From: Meira nashicola
Taxonomy: Eukaryota > Basidiomycota > Exobasidiomycetes > Exobasidiales > Brachybasidiaceae
Direction of reading: 5' to 3'
Assembly (NCBI GenBank): GCA_001600355.1
Contig: BCJU01000007.1
Location: 124,001-188,000, forward strand
Length of the DNA: 64,000 nt
Shown here one piece after another: positions 22,317 to 34,027 of this stretch. The position numbers and the translations under genes are program-made. The notes under the pieces are model-generated. The model was given only the letters and a program-made list of their open reading frames with translations. It was not told the DNA's origin and did no database searches. Every line of letters starts with the position of its first letter. The stretch's first letter is position 1.

Positions 22317-22751
22317 TCAAGCTGAATAAAATGAATAATCTATCGTATGCGGATTTTCCTCGTTGGTTTTAAAAGACCCCTTTCCGCCTGATTTGAAAAG
22401 ATCTCTAAAGCTGCCTTGTTGAGTACCTTGTACGATTTCAAATTCTCCGTTAACTTGAAACGTGGCGGCTTTAAATGAACCTTTTCCGTGCGTGATCATA
22501 CTACCTTGTTCCCCATCTTTGTTTTCACCTTGAACTTGATCTGTGAATGTGAAAAATGCATCACCTTTATCAATCGAACCTTGACATTCTTCTTGATAAA
22601 CCATAGAATAAATACAGCTCACGCTGCCTCTAATACCTGGCAGATCAAGTTGCATTTTTACAATCACATTCCTAGGAACATCTTGATTTGATCGATCTTC
22701 ATCCCAAACTTTTACGGAAGCATTTGAGTATAGAGTAGCTTCAGTGCTCAT
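22317..22751 (-). CDS. DUF3224-like small protein (144 aa)
   Basis: The start is placed at the ATG at 22751 (MSTEATLYSNASVKVW) because upstream codons in the same frame do not look like protein. The body has the Gly/Ser/Phe rhythm of DUF3224 proteins, which form an allene-oxide-cyclase-like barrel: GDAFFTFTDQVQGE, HGKGSFKAATFQVNGEFEIV, GTQQGSFRDL, GKGSFKTN and a final HTIDYSF. Known members are mostly bacterial with some fungal copies, and no activity is established. It is intronless, as is the hydrolase 0.8 kb away, and both stand out from the intron-rich genes elsewhere in the window. Confidence 0.65.
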   Translation of the reverse strand: MSTEATLYSNASVKVWDEDRSNQDVPRNVIVKMQLDLPGIRGSVSCIYSMVYQEECQGSIDKGDAFFTFTDQVQGENKDGEQGSMITHGKGSFKAATFQVNGEFEIVQGTQQGSFRDLFKSGGKGSFKTNEENPHTIDYSFYSA

Positions 22752-24364
22752 CTTTTCAAATTTTAATGCTGGAAATAAATAGAGCAGATTGAAGAAGATA
22801 AAAAGTGGTTCTCTTTCAGTTACATCGTTCGTGCTACGATTATACTCAGCAGACTGACATACAGAGCTATACAGTTCATCATCTATGCGGTTACTCAGTT
22901 GAATTTTTATAAACAATGATATTATCACACGTTCACTCTAGTCTCTACATATATTATCCGTATTTGATTACATGTACAAATATATAACCCTAAGTTTACC
23001 CGTAACAATTTCGCGTGCGCTGAGCAGCGCTACGCTATGCATGAATGACAGTTTGAAGCTAAAAATGTGTGCTTACTGCTAATAAGCGTCTAATTATAAC
23101 TTCTAAGCACTTTTCTACTCGTTTAAAATTTCCCTGTGGATATATTTCTAAGGGTTTTAGTCTAGAATTAAATTTTAAGGTTTTTATTTGACATTCCGGT
23201 CTAGGTTGCTAAGCCGTAGGGGATGTTGTGATCTAGCACATCCCGCTGGTCACACCATGACCACGCTACACGTGCATGTGCATACTGCCTGCCTCGTTCC
23301 GTTGGCACTGCATGCGTAAGTCTCACGCACAAACCTCTTACACCTTTGTACACTGATATTCCACATCCATCATCCATACAATTTTATCATCATCATCCAA
23401 TTGTCTGCAGCAGTGCTCGCCCAGTGTGATTGACAACATAATCCCGTCACTCAGATCAAGCGAACACCTTCACCTTTTCGGCCTTTGCTAAAGAACGCGT
23501 ATCCTGCATTTGCGTGGCGCAGCGCAGCGCTATGCAGGAAAACTCACTTGGAGCATTAATTAGTAATCTGGTATTACTGCTCTTTCCTGATCACATAAGC
23601 AGCTATGGGCATCTTTTCAAATTGATTCGATAGTCTTCTTTGCATGCTCTATATATCTTTATCAAGTTCAAGTAATTACACTTTTGAACTCGTTCCAAAA
23701 TCCACCTTAATTCTAATCTCGTGTAAAGACATTATTAATTGGTTGAATGTTATAGAAACGGAGAAACTGCCTACCATGGCAGTGTTTTGCCATCTGTTGC
23801 GTCAATAAAACGTCCTGAATCAGCTTTTTGAGCATTATCGATCAAATTCAGCTCACTCGTCAAATACCTTTGGACAATCCGGCTGTCGTCAGTGGAGCAA
23901 GGAAAATGGTGCCTGGCTTTGTCGTTACCTTGGTCCAGGTTAAGGGTCGCACCAAATCTATTCGACTCAGTAGAGAGAGGCAACGGAACGCTGCATGACA
24001 GATTGATCTTCGCGCGAATTATAGGCAATTGTATCGCAAAGGAGAATCTAGCTAGCTCTTTACCGAATTGCATCACGTTCTGTCGTTCAGTCTTCAGGTA
24101 TATCTCGAAGTGAAGTTTATCAGTATCAGATGTTTGAATCATCTAAAATGTTACAATCAGAAGAATTCGACTTGCTGTGGACAATATCTGCTCGAACATC
24201 GTGCTTTTTTGTACTGTGTCCGAAATGTAACACAAGTCAACGTCAAGTCTCCTATTCTGTCTGCTCGCCCATGGGTAGTAATAGCCAGGCCTTTTGCAGC
24301 CTTGTTTGATCCAAAGCAAGCAGCGCGCACCATTTTTAGCATTAATATCCCCTGAACAGACGAT
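22752..24364. other. no firm gene; possible minus-strand exons at 23771-24355
   Basis: A minus-strand frame of 123 codons (23771-24142, starting MIQTSDTDKLHFEIYLKTER) and another at 24157-24342 could be exons of one small gene just downstream of the kinase. Neither has a recognisable domain. Two GC-rich strings (gcgctgagcagcgctacgc near 23020 and ggcgcagcgcagcgctatgc near 23516) stand out. Otherwise nothing is supported. Confidence 0.3.
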
Positions 24365-25881
24365 TCAATGCTTGATGAGAAAGGTGAATTCAGGAAATCT
24401 TTTCAAAGCCAGCATGACAGGGTTAGTACACATGTTAAAAAGAAGCATAAATTCTCTCGAGTACACTCTCATGAGTTCTGAATCTTTCTCACTCTTTGCT
24501 GATTGAAAAGACTTATCGCTTCCTTCGTCTTCAATGCCTGATAAAAGCTTTGTGTGACTTGAAACATAGACGTACAGATCAGCGGTGTGNTCACTTGTGA
24601 CCTTCGACATACTCACCTATTATGATCGTCCATCAAGGCTTCCATCATCCATGAAAATGCCAAAGGCGTACTTGCCTCGCGTCGTGAAATGGGCTTTTAG
24701 ATGAAGGAGAATAGGTAGAATGTAAGCATAAAGACTGAAAACAGAAATATGATACTCACGTCTATTTGCAGAAATAGCGCCAGCACCTGAGACACATCAT
24801 CGCTCAAAGGCTCTGAAAGCATAGCAGCAATCGATTTCTCATGTGATACGCCCGTAGACCATTGAAAAGTACTGTAAAATTGTAAAAGAAAAGGAGAGAT
24901 TTCTCCATGTATTTAAAATTTTTCCAGGAATGCTTACCGCCACGTCCAGATCTCGTAAAGTAAAATACCAAGTGACCATAAGTCTGTTTTCTTTCCATAC
25001 TTGAGACCACGAATCATCTCCTGGAATTTTTAGAAGAAAAAGTTAATAAGATGGACAGCCATAGAGAGGTTACGAAAGATACGCACAGGCGACATATAAT
25101 CTTTTGTCTTGAAATCACATCGAAGAGGGGAAACGAACAAATGTCAGTGACAATAAAATATTGATCCTGAGTATAGAAAGAGACTCACTCCAGCTATTCC
25201 CCATCTCCCGATACTATCACGGGGCTTTGAGATAGCAAGTCCAAAATCACCAAGTTTCATCTTCATTCCCAGCGTGAGAAGAACTGGATGAAGGAAAAAA
25301 AGGTCAATCAGGCTGCATATCACACGCAGGAAAATTCTCCCTTACCATTCTCTAATTTGATGTCCCGATGAATTACAGCGTCTTTTGCTAAAGCACCTTC
25401 ATGAAGATAGTGAACAGCCGAACAAAGCTGGGCGCAAATACTATTTCTGGTCGTAGGGTCGCTTGATAAAGAACAAAAAGATTTAATTCAATTTCTTCAG
25501 TATTTTTTGATAATTACATCACTCACATGTTTTGTTTGCAAAAGAGAAAATCACATAAAGTGCCTTGCTCGCATAATTCTAATTCCAGTTGTAAGAAGTT
25601 ATTCTGGAGTGCAAAACTCTTTAATGCGACAATGTTCACATGTTTAAGCTTTGAGTGAATGTTTGCTTCCCGTTTCATATTTTCGAGGGCACCAAGTGCT
25701 TGATTTGTTTTGATACATTTGACTGCAACTTTCTAAANATTGGAAAGAAGGTGAGAANGAGACAGTATCTTNGATAGCANAAANTACTCACTTTGTCTGT
25801 CTGGAGATTGATTGCTTGGTACACTATTCCAAAAGCCCCTTCGCCTAAGCAAGAAATGAAACGAAACTTTTCACAATTCAT
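24365..25881 (-). CDS. protein kinase, nine exons, 330 aa
   Basis: Exons 25881-25792, 25732-25527, 25461-25346, 25283-25189, 25107-25087, 25020-24938, 24871-24760, 24693-24617 and 24557-24365 join in frame (993 nt). Kinase motifs occur in order: glycine loop GEGAFGIVY, ATP lysine in VAVKCIK, alpha-C Glu in MKREANIH, catalytic loop VIHRDIKLEN, DFG in LGDFGLA, a GTKDYMSP-E activation segment, and TDLWSLGILLYE. All catalytic residues are present, so it should be active. The kinase core is compact and a 60-residue C-terminal tail follows (SHTKLLSGIEDEGSDKSF). The HRDIKLEN and LWSLG motifs fit a Ser/Thr kinase of the AGC/CAMK-like or Aurora-like kind; the subfamily cannot be set. Five Ns fall in the first intron and one in the last intron. 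Exon 5 is only 21 nt but is required for the activation segment. Confidence 0.85.
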
Positions 25882-26812
25882 TTGAGCAAAGAATATGTTT
25901 TATGCATCAAAATTTGTCTCATTTAAAGCCGGCTCTTTATATAGTATATGGATGCGAACACCTGATTTATATATGTACATATATTGTATAGCAAAATTAT
26001 GGGCGCTTATTTGATTAGAGTTTTGATGGGGTTGGACATGATTAGATCTTGGATGGACAGAAAGATTAGCTTTGTGATGGATCCGTCAGTTTCGCCGCTA
26101 CGCGTATCTTGGAAGTAAAGGCAATCAGGTCTTCAAAAAGGGGCATGATAGTGTACACGTGCGTCTTGAACTGGACTGCCCTTCACTATCTTCTTCAGCG
26201 GTGTCTCACAATTGTATTTATCCATATTGTGAGTTTTGGAGAGCGTGTGTGCCGCGATTCCTTATGACCTGGCTCTTAAAGTGCTCAATTTAACAAATGA
26301 CTTCCCAATTTCGGCATTTTAGGAATCTTTACAAAGTTCGGCAGAATCGCTGCCTGCCCTGAAGTCTAGGACTCTGCACAGACTTTCTATGATTTCTCAC
26401 GGCTGGCTCCCTTTGTCAATACTACCAAAATTGGAGTACGACAGAGCTAAACGCCTCACTGAGCAGCGATTGAATTGACACGCTAAAAGCGCGGGTTCTT
26501 CATGCCCTAGCACTCTCCCTTTGTTTCGGAAAGGGTATTGCTTTTGGACAAGGACAAGCCGAGAAAGATGAAAAGTAATGTATCTTTTCCTTAATATCCC
26601 TTTGTGCAATAAGATCGGTGTCAGATATCCTTTGTGCCGTACTCCACGTTTCAATTTCCTAGATAGCGAACTGGATTTCAGTCCCATAGCAACACACTCA
26701 TATTTAAATCTGCGATATTAAAAGGGAATTTCTGCTCAAAGCACCCTGATCGATTGGTGAATCTCAGCTACCGTCAACTACCGTCATCTCCTCCGACCAG
26801 ATCATTTTCAGG
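25882..26812. other. intergenic, no supported gene
   Basis: Upstream region of the kinase. A minus-strand frame at 26397-26687 (96 codons, Arg/Lys-rich) has no recognisable content and is probably chance. Confidence 0.4.
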
Positions 26813-27678
26813 ATGACCACGCGCGTCTACCTTCCTAGACAAGAAGCACTTTATCAAACCAGTGGGATAGATAGTCTCGTGACATCTGTTGCTGCGTATG
26901 TTCAAGCAGCAGATGGGTCACACACGCCGAACAAAGTGGCATTGATGTATCGCGCATTTTGTGAGGCACTCATACAAGAGGATCTCTTGAAATTGCATCA
27001 AATTCCTGCCATTGTTATCCAATACGAAGGTGTTCCTTCACCAATACTCACCTCGTAAGAAACACCTCTGCAGCAACAGTACAGAGTAGTTCGAAAAAAG
27101 TTTCCGAAAGCCACGAAAGAATTACGCTTCGGCCTCACGGCTTATATTGTGGTCCTTTGACATTTGGATCTTAAGAAAAGGTGTTAAAAGAAATGCATGC
27201 AATAACTCTACGACCGTAACGGCAGAATACTAGGAATTTTAGCAATGAAATCAACGAATGTGACGAGCACATGCTTGCGAACCTCGATAAATTTGACTGC
27301 ACCTGCCCTAAAGCCTCTGTCTACGATCTCAAATTAGTTACTAGTAAACTATTTTCTTTGCCTTTGCAAGATTTTCGCGATCATTCGTTGGGAAAGATTC
27401 CTTATTTTACGTCAGCACGTGAGATCATCTGCGAAACAGATTCAATTTTGTTTGTGGCTTTTAGATCTGCCTTCAATCGCATCGCGCTAAGATCTTGTCA
27501 TGACTCCCAAAAGGAGAATTTGTCGATAACAAAAAAAAAGCAGGTAACATTCATTGGATGCAAGTCAGAACTACCATACGGACGAAATCGCAATGTCAAG
27601 GAACAACAGGGTATTGAACAGATTACTCTGTCACATATACCCAACCGTCATGTAATGTTTTTGCTCAGCAGAGTGTGA
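26813..27678 (+). CDS. hypothetical gene, two candidate exons
   Basis: A frame of 81 codons (26813-27058) begins MTTRVYLPRQEALYQTSGID after CA-rich leader sequence and ends at a possible donor (TCGTAAG). A second frame of 135 codons (27271-27678) is rich in Phe, Arg and Ser (FSLPLQDFRDHSLGKIPYF) with a 9-A run. They could be exons of one gene, but the joining intron is not clear. No family is recognised. Confidence 0.3.
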
Positions 27679-27880
27679 TTTCGTAAACGGCAGGGGCGTG
27701 GACGATCTCCAAGAAACCCATTTTCCTGCCTGCAGACACCGTGTCTTTGTATACCGGATCGATGTAGAATAGCGAATTACTCATCGTAACGATGTAAATT
27801 ATTTCGCTTGTAAATAAAGTTGAAATAGATTTACCACCTTTTTGTACGAGGAAATCTTTGGTAATGTGAAATTCCTTCAT
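27665..27880 (-). CDS. hypothetical 71-aa ORF
   Basis: Starts MKEFHITKDFLVQKGG and contains YIVTMSNSLFYIDPVYKDTV. The pattern is weakly reminiscent of the strand-rich start of LURP/scramblase-like proteins, but this is only an impression. It overlaps the tail of the plus-strand hypothetical by 14 bp. Confidence 0.25.
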   Translation of the reverse strand: MKEFHITKDFLVQKGGKSISTLFTSEIIYIVTMSNSLFYIDPVYKDTVSAGRKMGFLEIVHAPAVYEITLC

Positions 27881-28496
27881 GAAGTATGTATAGAGGAACA
27901 GAACCGAGAAACGAATTGCCGCGTTTTAGACGCGACTCATCGAGTGTAAAGTGACCTTAAAGAAAGAGAAAATTCCCTAAAATCGATATAGGGACATTCC
28001 GAAATTTCGCCAGGCTATCTTTTAAGCTAAGGTGCTCGAACAGATTTCCGCGTGTAACTTATCTTTATCCATTTAAAACTTAGTAGTCTTTTATCTCAAG
28101 CTACATTAATTCATTGTATATCTGAACATATCCAATCATTTGAAGAGTACAGATGTCCAGTCGATTCTATCAGTTATCAAAAGCTCCTCCTCCTTTCGCG
28201 CACTACTGCTAATATTGGAGAGAAAAATTCGACCAAAGCCACGTCTCAGACATTTATGTATTGCAACTCATTGCATATATACTGTGATGCTGAGCAGCAC
28301 TTCCAATGGTGAGAGGAAAAGAGCTGAACGTGCGATTTCCTGTCCCTTTCTCCTCTTAGACGAAAAATTGAGAGTCAAGTCATGTGCGCAAGGCATGGCT
28401 TGGACAATTAACAATTCTGCAGGTATGCCTTGGGGCGCAAGGTTATCATGCAATCAGAGTCTTGGTAACATAATCAAAAATCAAGCTTTTCTTACC

Positions 28497-28870
28497 CCCA
28501 TTTTGCCTGCATTTGGTGAAATGCTACTGAGTTCCAATTTCGGACCAGCGTATTCAGTCGTTGTGGCAGACTTGATGTTGTGGTTTTCGTGACGAGATCT
28601 ATTCCAAACGCGGATAGAGTAGATTGCCATGATAGTGCCTAAGAAGCTGTATAAAGGAACAACGATCAAATTTTTGTCAATTGTTGTCCTTTGTTCTAAA
28701 CGAAAAGATTTCAAAACATCCTACCTCACAATTGCACCTAATTCTACGGTAACACCACTCAGAGTACAACCAAGACCATCGCAAGACTTTACCATTCGCA
28801 TTACCGTCATAACAATTGTTGCGATCCAAAAAACGGCCTCTATAATGTTTAGGATCATATTTGCTTTCAG
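28497..28870 (-). CDS. small multi-helix membrane protein, at least two exons
   Basis: Minus-strand exon 1 includes MILNIIEAVFWIATIVMTVM, then MVKSCDGLGCTLSGVTVELG, and ends at a GTAGG donor near 28722. After an intron ending tttatacag the frame resumes with FLGTIMAIYSIRVWNRSRHE and a polar tail. The pattern (hydrophobic helix, Cys-containing loop, small-residue helix) is typical of MARVEL-like or other four-helix fungal membrane proteins. The N-terminal exon(s) and the true start are not resolved. A decayed relative of exon 1 lies at 4345-4475. A TM-containing frame at 29398-29667 may or may not be an upstream exon. Confidence 0.45.
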
Positions 28871-30355
28871 ATTCCTCCATTTGCGCAAGCCCGAAATGTG
28901 ATCCGTGAAGACTTGGTATGTTACGATTACTACAGACCATTATGTATATTAGTCTGATTTCTCATACTTGAATTGATGTAACATCTTTATGTCATTGTAT
29001 CAAAACTTATTGTATCTGAGGAGATAAAACGTTTAAATATGACAATTGAACCTATTCTAAATATCGTGGGCATTACTATATAGGTGTAACTATTGTACAA
29101 GACTGTAAGGCCCTATGACTAATTGATTTGATCTCTTCACTTTAAAGAAGATTCCCAATAAAGTAGAAATAAAGAATTATGGCACAGCGCTGCGCTCTGC
29201 CTTGCGTGCACAATTTCAAGAGAATAAACAAATCTTCCGCTTTTGTTTATGCGCGTTTCCGCGGTAAGGATATATTATAGGTCTTTTTGGCTCGTTACAG
29301 ATTAATTTCGGAACTTTCAAACGCTGTGTGAATTTTCTGGGCGTTCACCTATGCGGTGGATTCAAAAACAACATCGGGCATATCAAGACAATTCATTTCA
29401 CAAAATCTTTACGTGCCACGGCGATCGGGGAAAAGAAGCAGCGTATTTAATCCTCGCAAAAATTTTCATTTTACTTAAATTAAGGCCGCGGAAACGTGCA
29501 GGTAGAGTTACTTGGCCCAATGAAATCTGATCTTTTATAAGTAGTATGAAAGTGTGAATAAACAATATTAAACAGATGCACAAGAAGATATAGGATATGA
29601 AAAGTCGAATCATGTCAAATCGGAAATCACTATGAATCCCAATAAGGTTAGTTTTGTCTTTGTTCACTTTTTCATGTTTTCGAGAAAGGGCCTTCGTAGC
29701 ATCATGAGATCAACCTTATAAAATCCCCCTTCCTTCCCAAAGCAATTCAATTAAGCGCTGAAGTCTATTATCGTTGGCCTTAGATCAGTTTTGAGGTAGG
29801 TCACGATACCTTTGAAAAGAGACTCATTCTGATGAGTCAATGATTCCCTAATTCTTTTGTCCTTTAATGTTTCAAAGACCATGGTAGGAATGCTTACGGC
29901 AGCTCATTCTATATGGATTTGAAACGTGCGGAAGAAAGATGAAAAGTTTGTTGATTGTATTCAAACTGCCGCAAAGCAAGAGTTTTGTCATTTCGATGCG
30001 TCGAGACAAATACATGAAAGTCTTGGCAAAGACGAGACTTTAGGGTACGGAGCAGCAGGCATTCCTATGGTCCAACTGCAGTCTCATTTCGAATGCAACA
30101 CGCCTTACGGGGAACAAGATTACCGAAAGTGAGATAGTTGGTAAACTTGATTTGGCTAGGCTCTGCCAAGAGATTGCATCTGACAAATAGACGCTACATG
30201 TGTTCTAAGTTGGTGCTGGCTTTACTTCAATGACGTATAGACAAAGAGGCATACGAATAGAGGTGAAAGAAACAATATAAAAACTGCTTGTAAGATAGCA
30301 CCTCTTTCTAAAAGGAGGAGTAAGTGCATTATTCTTTGTTATAAACACAATGCTA
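28871..30355. other. intergenic with one TM-containing minus-strand ORF
   Basis: The minus-strand frame 29398-29667 (89 codons) encodes one strong membrane helix (FISYIFLCICLILFIHTFIL) and could be an exon of the membrane-protein gene at 28.5-28.9 kb or a separate small gene. A plus-strand frame of 68 codons at 29926-30132 is not recognisable. A GC-rich string gcacagcgctgcgctctgcc occurs near 29180. Confidence 0.3.
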
Positions 30356-32147
30356 TTAAGTAGGACAAAGAAAAAAATCTTCAATGGGCGTATTAAGAAT
30401 GTCAAAGAGTTCGTCTGCCGTGTCGGGCCTAAAGCCATTGTGACAGGATGACGGCTTTGTTTGCTCCAACGGATCGGACGAAGATACCTGGTTGTAGCTT
30501 GCTGCATCGATGGTGTCTTGCATAATCTGAGATTCATGTATGTCCGGAGCATCATTCAAGTTGCTTGAATCTTGCATTCCCTGTGGCTTTTTTGGCTCGC
30601 GTGCGAAAGATTTAATGCTAAGAGAAGAATTGTGGTTTGAGTCTTTCGGAAAACCTTGCAATGGCGGCGTATCCTTCAATTCAACAGCCCGGAATAAGTC
30701 TGAATACAAGCTATCTCCAGCAGCCTCTATCCATGTCTCCAGAGTTGAGGCAAATCGACGAAGAATTCTTGCGCTTACGCAAATAGGATGACACACTGAT
30801 GATCCGTTAATTTGAGCTTGGAAATGCGAGCCAAGAAGAGGATCAAACGGCTCGAAGGACGAGGCAGCCTGTTCTACAATCGAGAGAATGTTGTGCCATT
30901 CCAACCATTCGCTTTCTTCACTGAGCAGATGGCCTGCAAACCACCGGCCAGAAGTCCACTCGCAGAGGGCTTTCGAGGCCGAAGTCAGGTTGACGCAAAG
31001 CGAGCCATTACAAGAATGTAGAAGCATTGAGACTTCAGCAAATGTCACAGAACCAGCATTCCGATCCGTTGCATCAGTCCTGGAGGGCAATCGATCGGCT
31101 GGACTCTGTGCATCTGCCTGCTTTGCTTTTAAAGGCATCTCGCTTAGTTTAAGAAGAACATCGCCAGACCTTGCATGGTTTCTAGCTAATCTTTCGAATG
31201 CAATTAATTTGTGACACATCTTCTTAGCCATATTNATACGAGCCNTTCCGAGGGTTACCATGATCTCTTTCATACTTTGGTCGAAGTGTAGAGCCCGAAA
31301 AAATTGTATTGAACTCTGGGGTGTGCCCAAAAGGATAGCGAAGGGTCTCAGCATCGTCTTGATCAATTGGGGCATGGCAGAATAGTGGACATTGATAAGT
31401 TCGATCTCCACGAATTTTATAAGAAAGCGTGCTGTGGCATCTGTAGAATGAATGAATGTAGAGTTCATCAGTGCCAATAATACACCAGAACACTTTCAGA
31501 AGAAACTCACTGGTTGTCTTACACAAAACGAGTTTTATTAAATTATTTGCTTCATCAAGCTGATAGTCGATATCTTTGAATGCTTTCTCTGCTTCTAATG
31601 AGATCGCTTCCATTCCCATGCCGCTAATCTTTTCGTCATTTGCGGATGCGAACAGTCGAGCGAAAGACTGACAATGGCTATGCACGATTCTCACGTTTGC
31701 CAGACGGAGGAAAAGAAGTTGCGTAGATGTCCCACAAGATCCATCCGAAGAGGATGGAATCTCATTTCCGTGCTTGTGACGTCCAAAGCTGTCCCAGTCA
31801 GCATCACATAAGTGCTTCTTTGTTAACATGAATCTTTCTACATCTGTGAGTGCGCCTTCTCCTAGACAATTACTACATGAGAAGCAGCGAGTTGCGGCAG
31901 TGGAGCCTTGCAGTGTATCCTCGCCTAAGATCACAATAGTGTCGTGCAGCACTATTGCGCACATTTGAATACACTCAGAATGATAGCGATGAGACATCGT
32001 TGGAGATGATCTTTTCCGATGAGATAGTGCTTCTGCTGTTACGGTGAATAGAATTTGAGCTGGAAGTGCAGCAATGGAGCTGGCGTTATCTGGAAAGAAA
32101 AGAGGAGCATTCTGTGCCATCAATCGAAGCGCAAACACCTCATTCAA
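30356..32147 (-). CDS. fungal regulator-like protein without a visible DNA-binding domain (573 aa)
   Basis: Two exons, 32147-31511 and 31440-30356, joined across a 70-bp intron (GTGAGTTTCTT ... CATTCTACAG), give one frame of 1722 nt. The helical body (YHSECIQMCAIVLHDTIVIL, SHCQSFARLFASANDE, RLFRAVELKD-like segments, LWEWHNILSIVE-like region) resembles the middle homology region of fungal Zn2Cys6 factors. The C-terminus ends with an acidic, activation-like DELFDILNTPIEDFF. No Zn2Cys6 or other DNA-binding motif is present before the first Met. The upstream DNA switches abruptly to a WD40 fragment on the other strand, so the original 5' end may have been lost. A role in transcription is inferred only from this resemblance. 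Two Ns fall in the coding region near 31235-31245. Confidence 0.5.
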
Positions 32148-32900
32148 ACCACGGATTCCAAATGGAAAGCAAGTACGGGAGAATTATTACACGATCTTGA
32201 AGGTGCCGAAAATCAAAATAAGACAGCTTCTTTTTCTCCTGATTCAAAGATTTTCACTTTTGGTTCTGGTGATTGATGTGTTAGAGGTTTTAATACCCAA
32301 ACGGGTAAACAAATTATTATTCTACGGTTTGAAAAAAGAGGTTGGATTAGGGCTATAGATTTTAATCCTGAGGGTACACTTCTAGCTTGTGGACAAGACT
32401 TTGGATACGTCAGAACTTTTAACACAAACATTTTGGTTCAGCAAGAGTAACAAAAAGCAGGGAATTATGCGGAAAAAGAATACGAGCAAAGTTGACGTTT
32501 ATTATACGAATTTCAAACACAATGGAACCAAGATGGTACCTCGGAAGAGCCAGATTATGCAAACTCTGGAGCAGGTAAACATTGTTGGCAAAATCGAAAC
32601 ATGATTTCTGACGTTCAATTTTCGCAAGACGGTCAATTTTTAGCTTTTAGTGCAAATAGTGGAGGATTTGCAGTGTATGACTTAGTCAAAAATACATTAC
32701 AAGGCTTTGCACCTCCTTTACCCAATACTTGGCTTGATGGTAAAGCCGAAATAGAGCAAGACTATAAACATTTCTGGGCAAGTTGCAAGTTCAAATGGCT
32801 ACCAAAAACAGAGGACAACTCACATGAGCTCGTCACACGGTTACCGCTTGGATGGAATGGACCTATCAAAGAAGTTCGCGTTTGGAAATTCAGAAATTAG
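32148..32900 (+). pseudogene. C-terminal WD40-repeat protein fragment
   Basis: The plus strand reads as WD40 blades: ASTGELLHDLEG with TASFSPDSKIFTFGSGD, an in-frame TGA at about 32274, then FNTQTGKQI, IRAIDFNPEGTLLACGQDFG, a stop after ILVQQE, and from 32601 MISDVQFSQDGQFLAFSANS with a final WNGPIKEVRVWKF and stop. The pieces are collinear parts of one gene with at least two disruptions. The N-terminal blades are absent: homology begins abruptly beside the start of the divergent regulator gene. This is a truncated, decayed copy; the parent gene is not in the window. Confidence 0.7.
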
Positions 32901-34019
32901 CAAACAACTTCGTACCAAGGGGTTAATAAATTATGCAGAATCGAAAAACAACTTACCCAACATATCTTTATCTACCTAAGCACATAGAACAAAGAATCAA
33001 TTTCCTCCTTTTGAAATAACGAAGAAGAGTCACTCTTACATCAGTACATGAATAAGAGCAATCTTTGACCTTACCGGGGACCGAGGATCGGCAACCGGCA
33101 ACTGGCTGTCGGTTGCTCTGTCGTTCCTCGTCCCTTTGACGCTTTTTCTTTGCTTCTAAACCTGAGCAGGATAACGAATAGAGCTATCGCTGGCGATTAA
33201 ACTCTGTTTTTCGCGTTCATTCGTTCTTTCGCGTTTCTTGATTGAAGAAAATAATCAAAAAGGCTGTCAAGACGCGATCTTCAAGCTTATGCCACTTTGA
33301 CATCCAAAGTAATTTTCCTTTTCCTTCTTTCAAAAAATTTTCGTTATTTTTTAAAACAAGCCTTTGCAAGAGCAATACCAGCGACAAAGGGTATTCAAAC
33401 AATCAATTGTAATTAGAGATGGAAACAGCCAAGAAGATTGTGGCACATTCGGAAAACAGTTAACAAGTCATCATCATCGTCTTTTCATCTTTGTTTCAGC
33501 TCCTTTTTCACCGTCCATCAGCATCCTTTTATTTTCCTGTGATCTACAACCCATTACTTGAACATATAAACGATTGTGCGGTGCATCCGAAAGTATAAAT
33601 ACGTACGATCACTTCCTCTTAACAGATAGACAGAACAGAGCTGTCGATTCGGTTCTACTCTCCTCTCGTTCAATTTTATTTCGATGGTGATACGCACAAG
33701 AAGAGTGCATCAACATCTCAAATAATTCAATGTGTTAGTCAATATTTGGCGAATACACCATCGATGGATTCATTTGTACAACCAAAACAAGAGTGTACAC
33801 AACGACCGAAAGGATTGCGAGAGATTTAGCTGCTGATAGCTTCAATACCTTTCTACAGTACATCAACATCGTTTCGTCTTGGCTTAGAGAGGGGATTATA
33901 GATCAAGAAAAAAAAAATGGGCTCAAGAAAACAGAAAGATAGACAAGGGATTCCTCTCGAGAACGGTGTGTGCTGTGAGTTTCTGAGGTTGGATGGAATT
34001 TCTATTCAGAATAAAATAA
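32901..34019. other. no supported gene
   Basis: Contains an inverted GC-rich string around 33075-33130 (gaccgaggatcggcaaccgg with cggttgctctgtcg nearby) that could form a hairpin. A short frame starting MGSRKQKDRQ at 33917 may be a first exon of the PAS fragment (donor at GTGAGTTTCTG). Otherwise nothing is supported. Confidence 0.35.
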
Positions 34020-34027
34020 CAGGCTGA

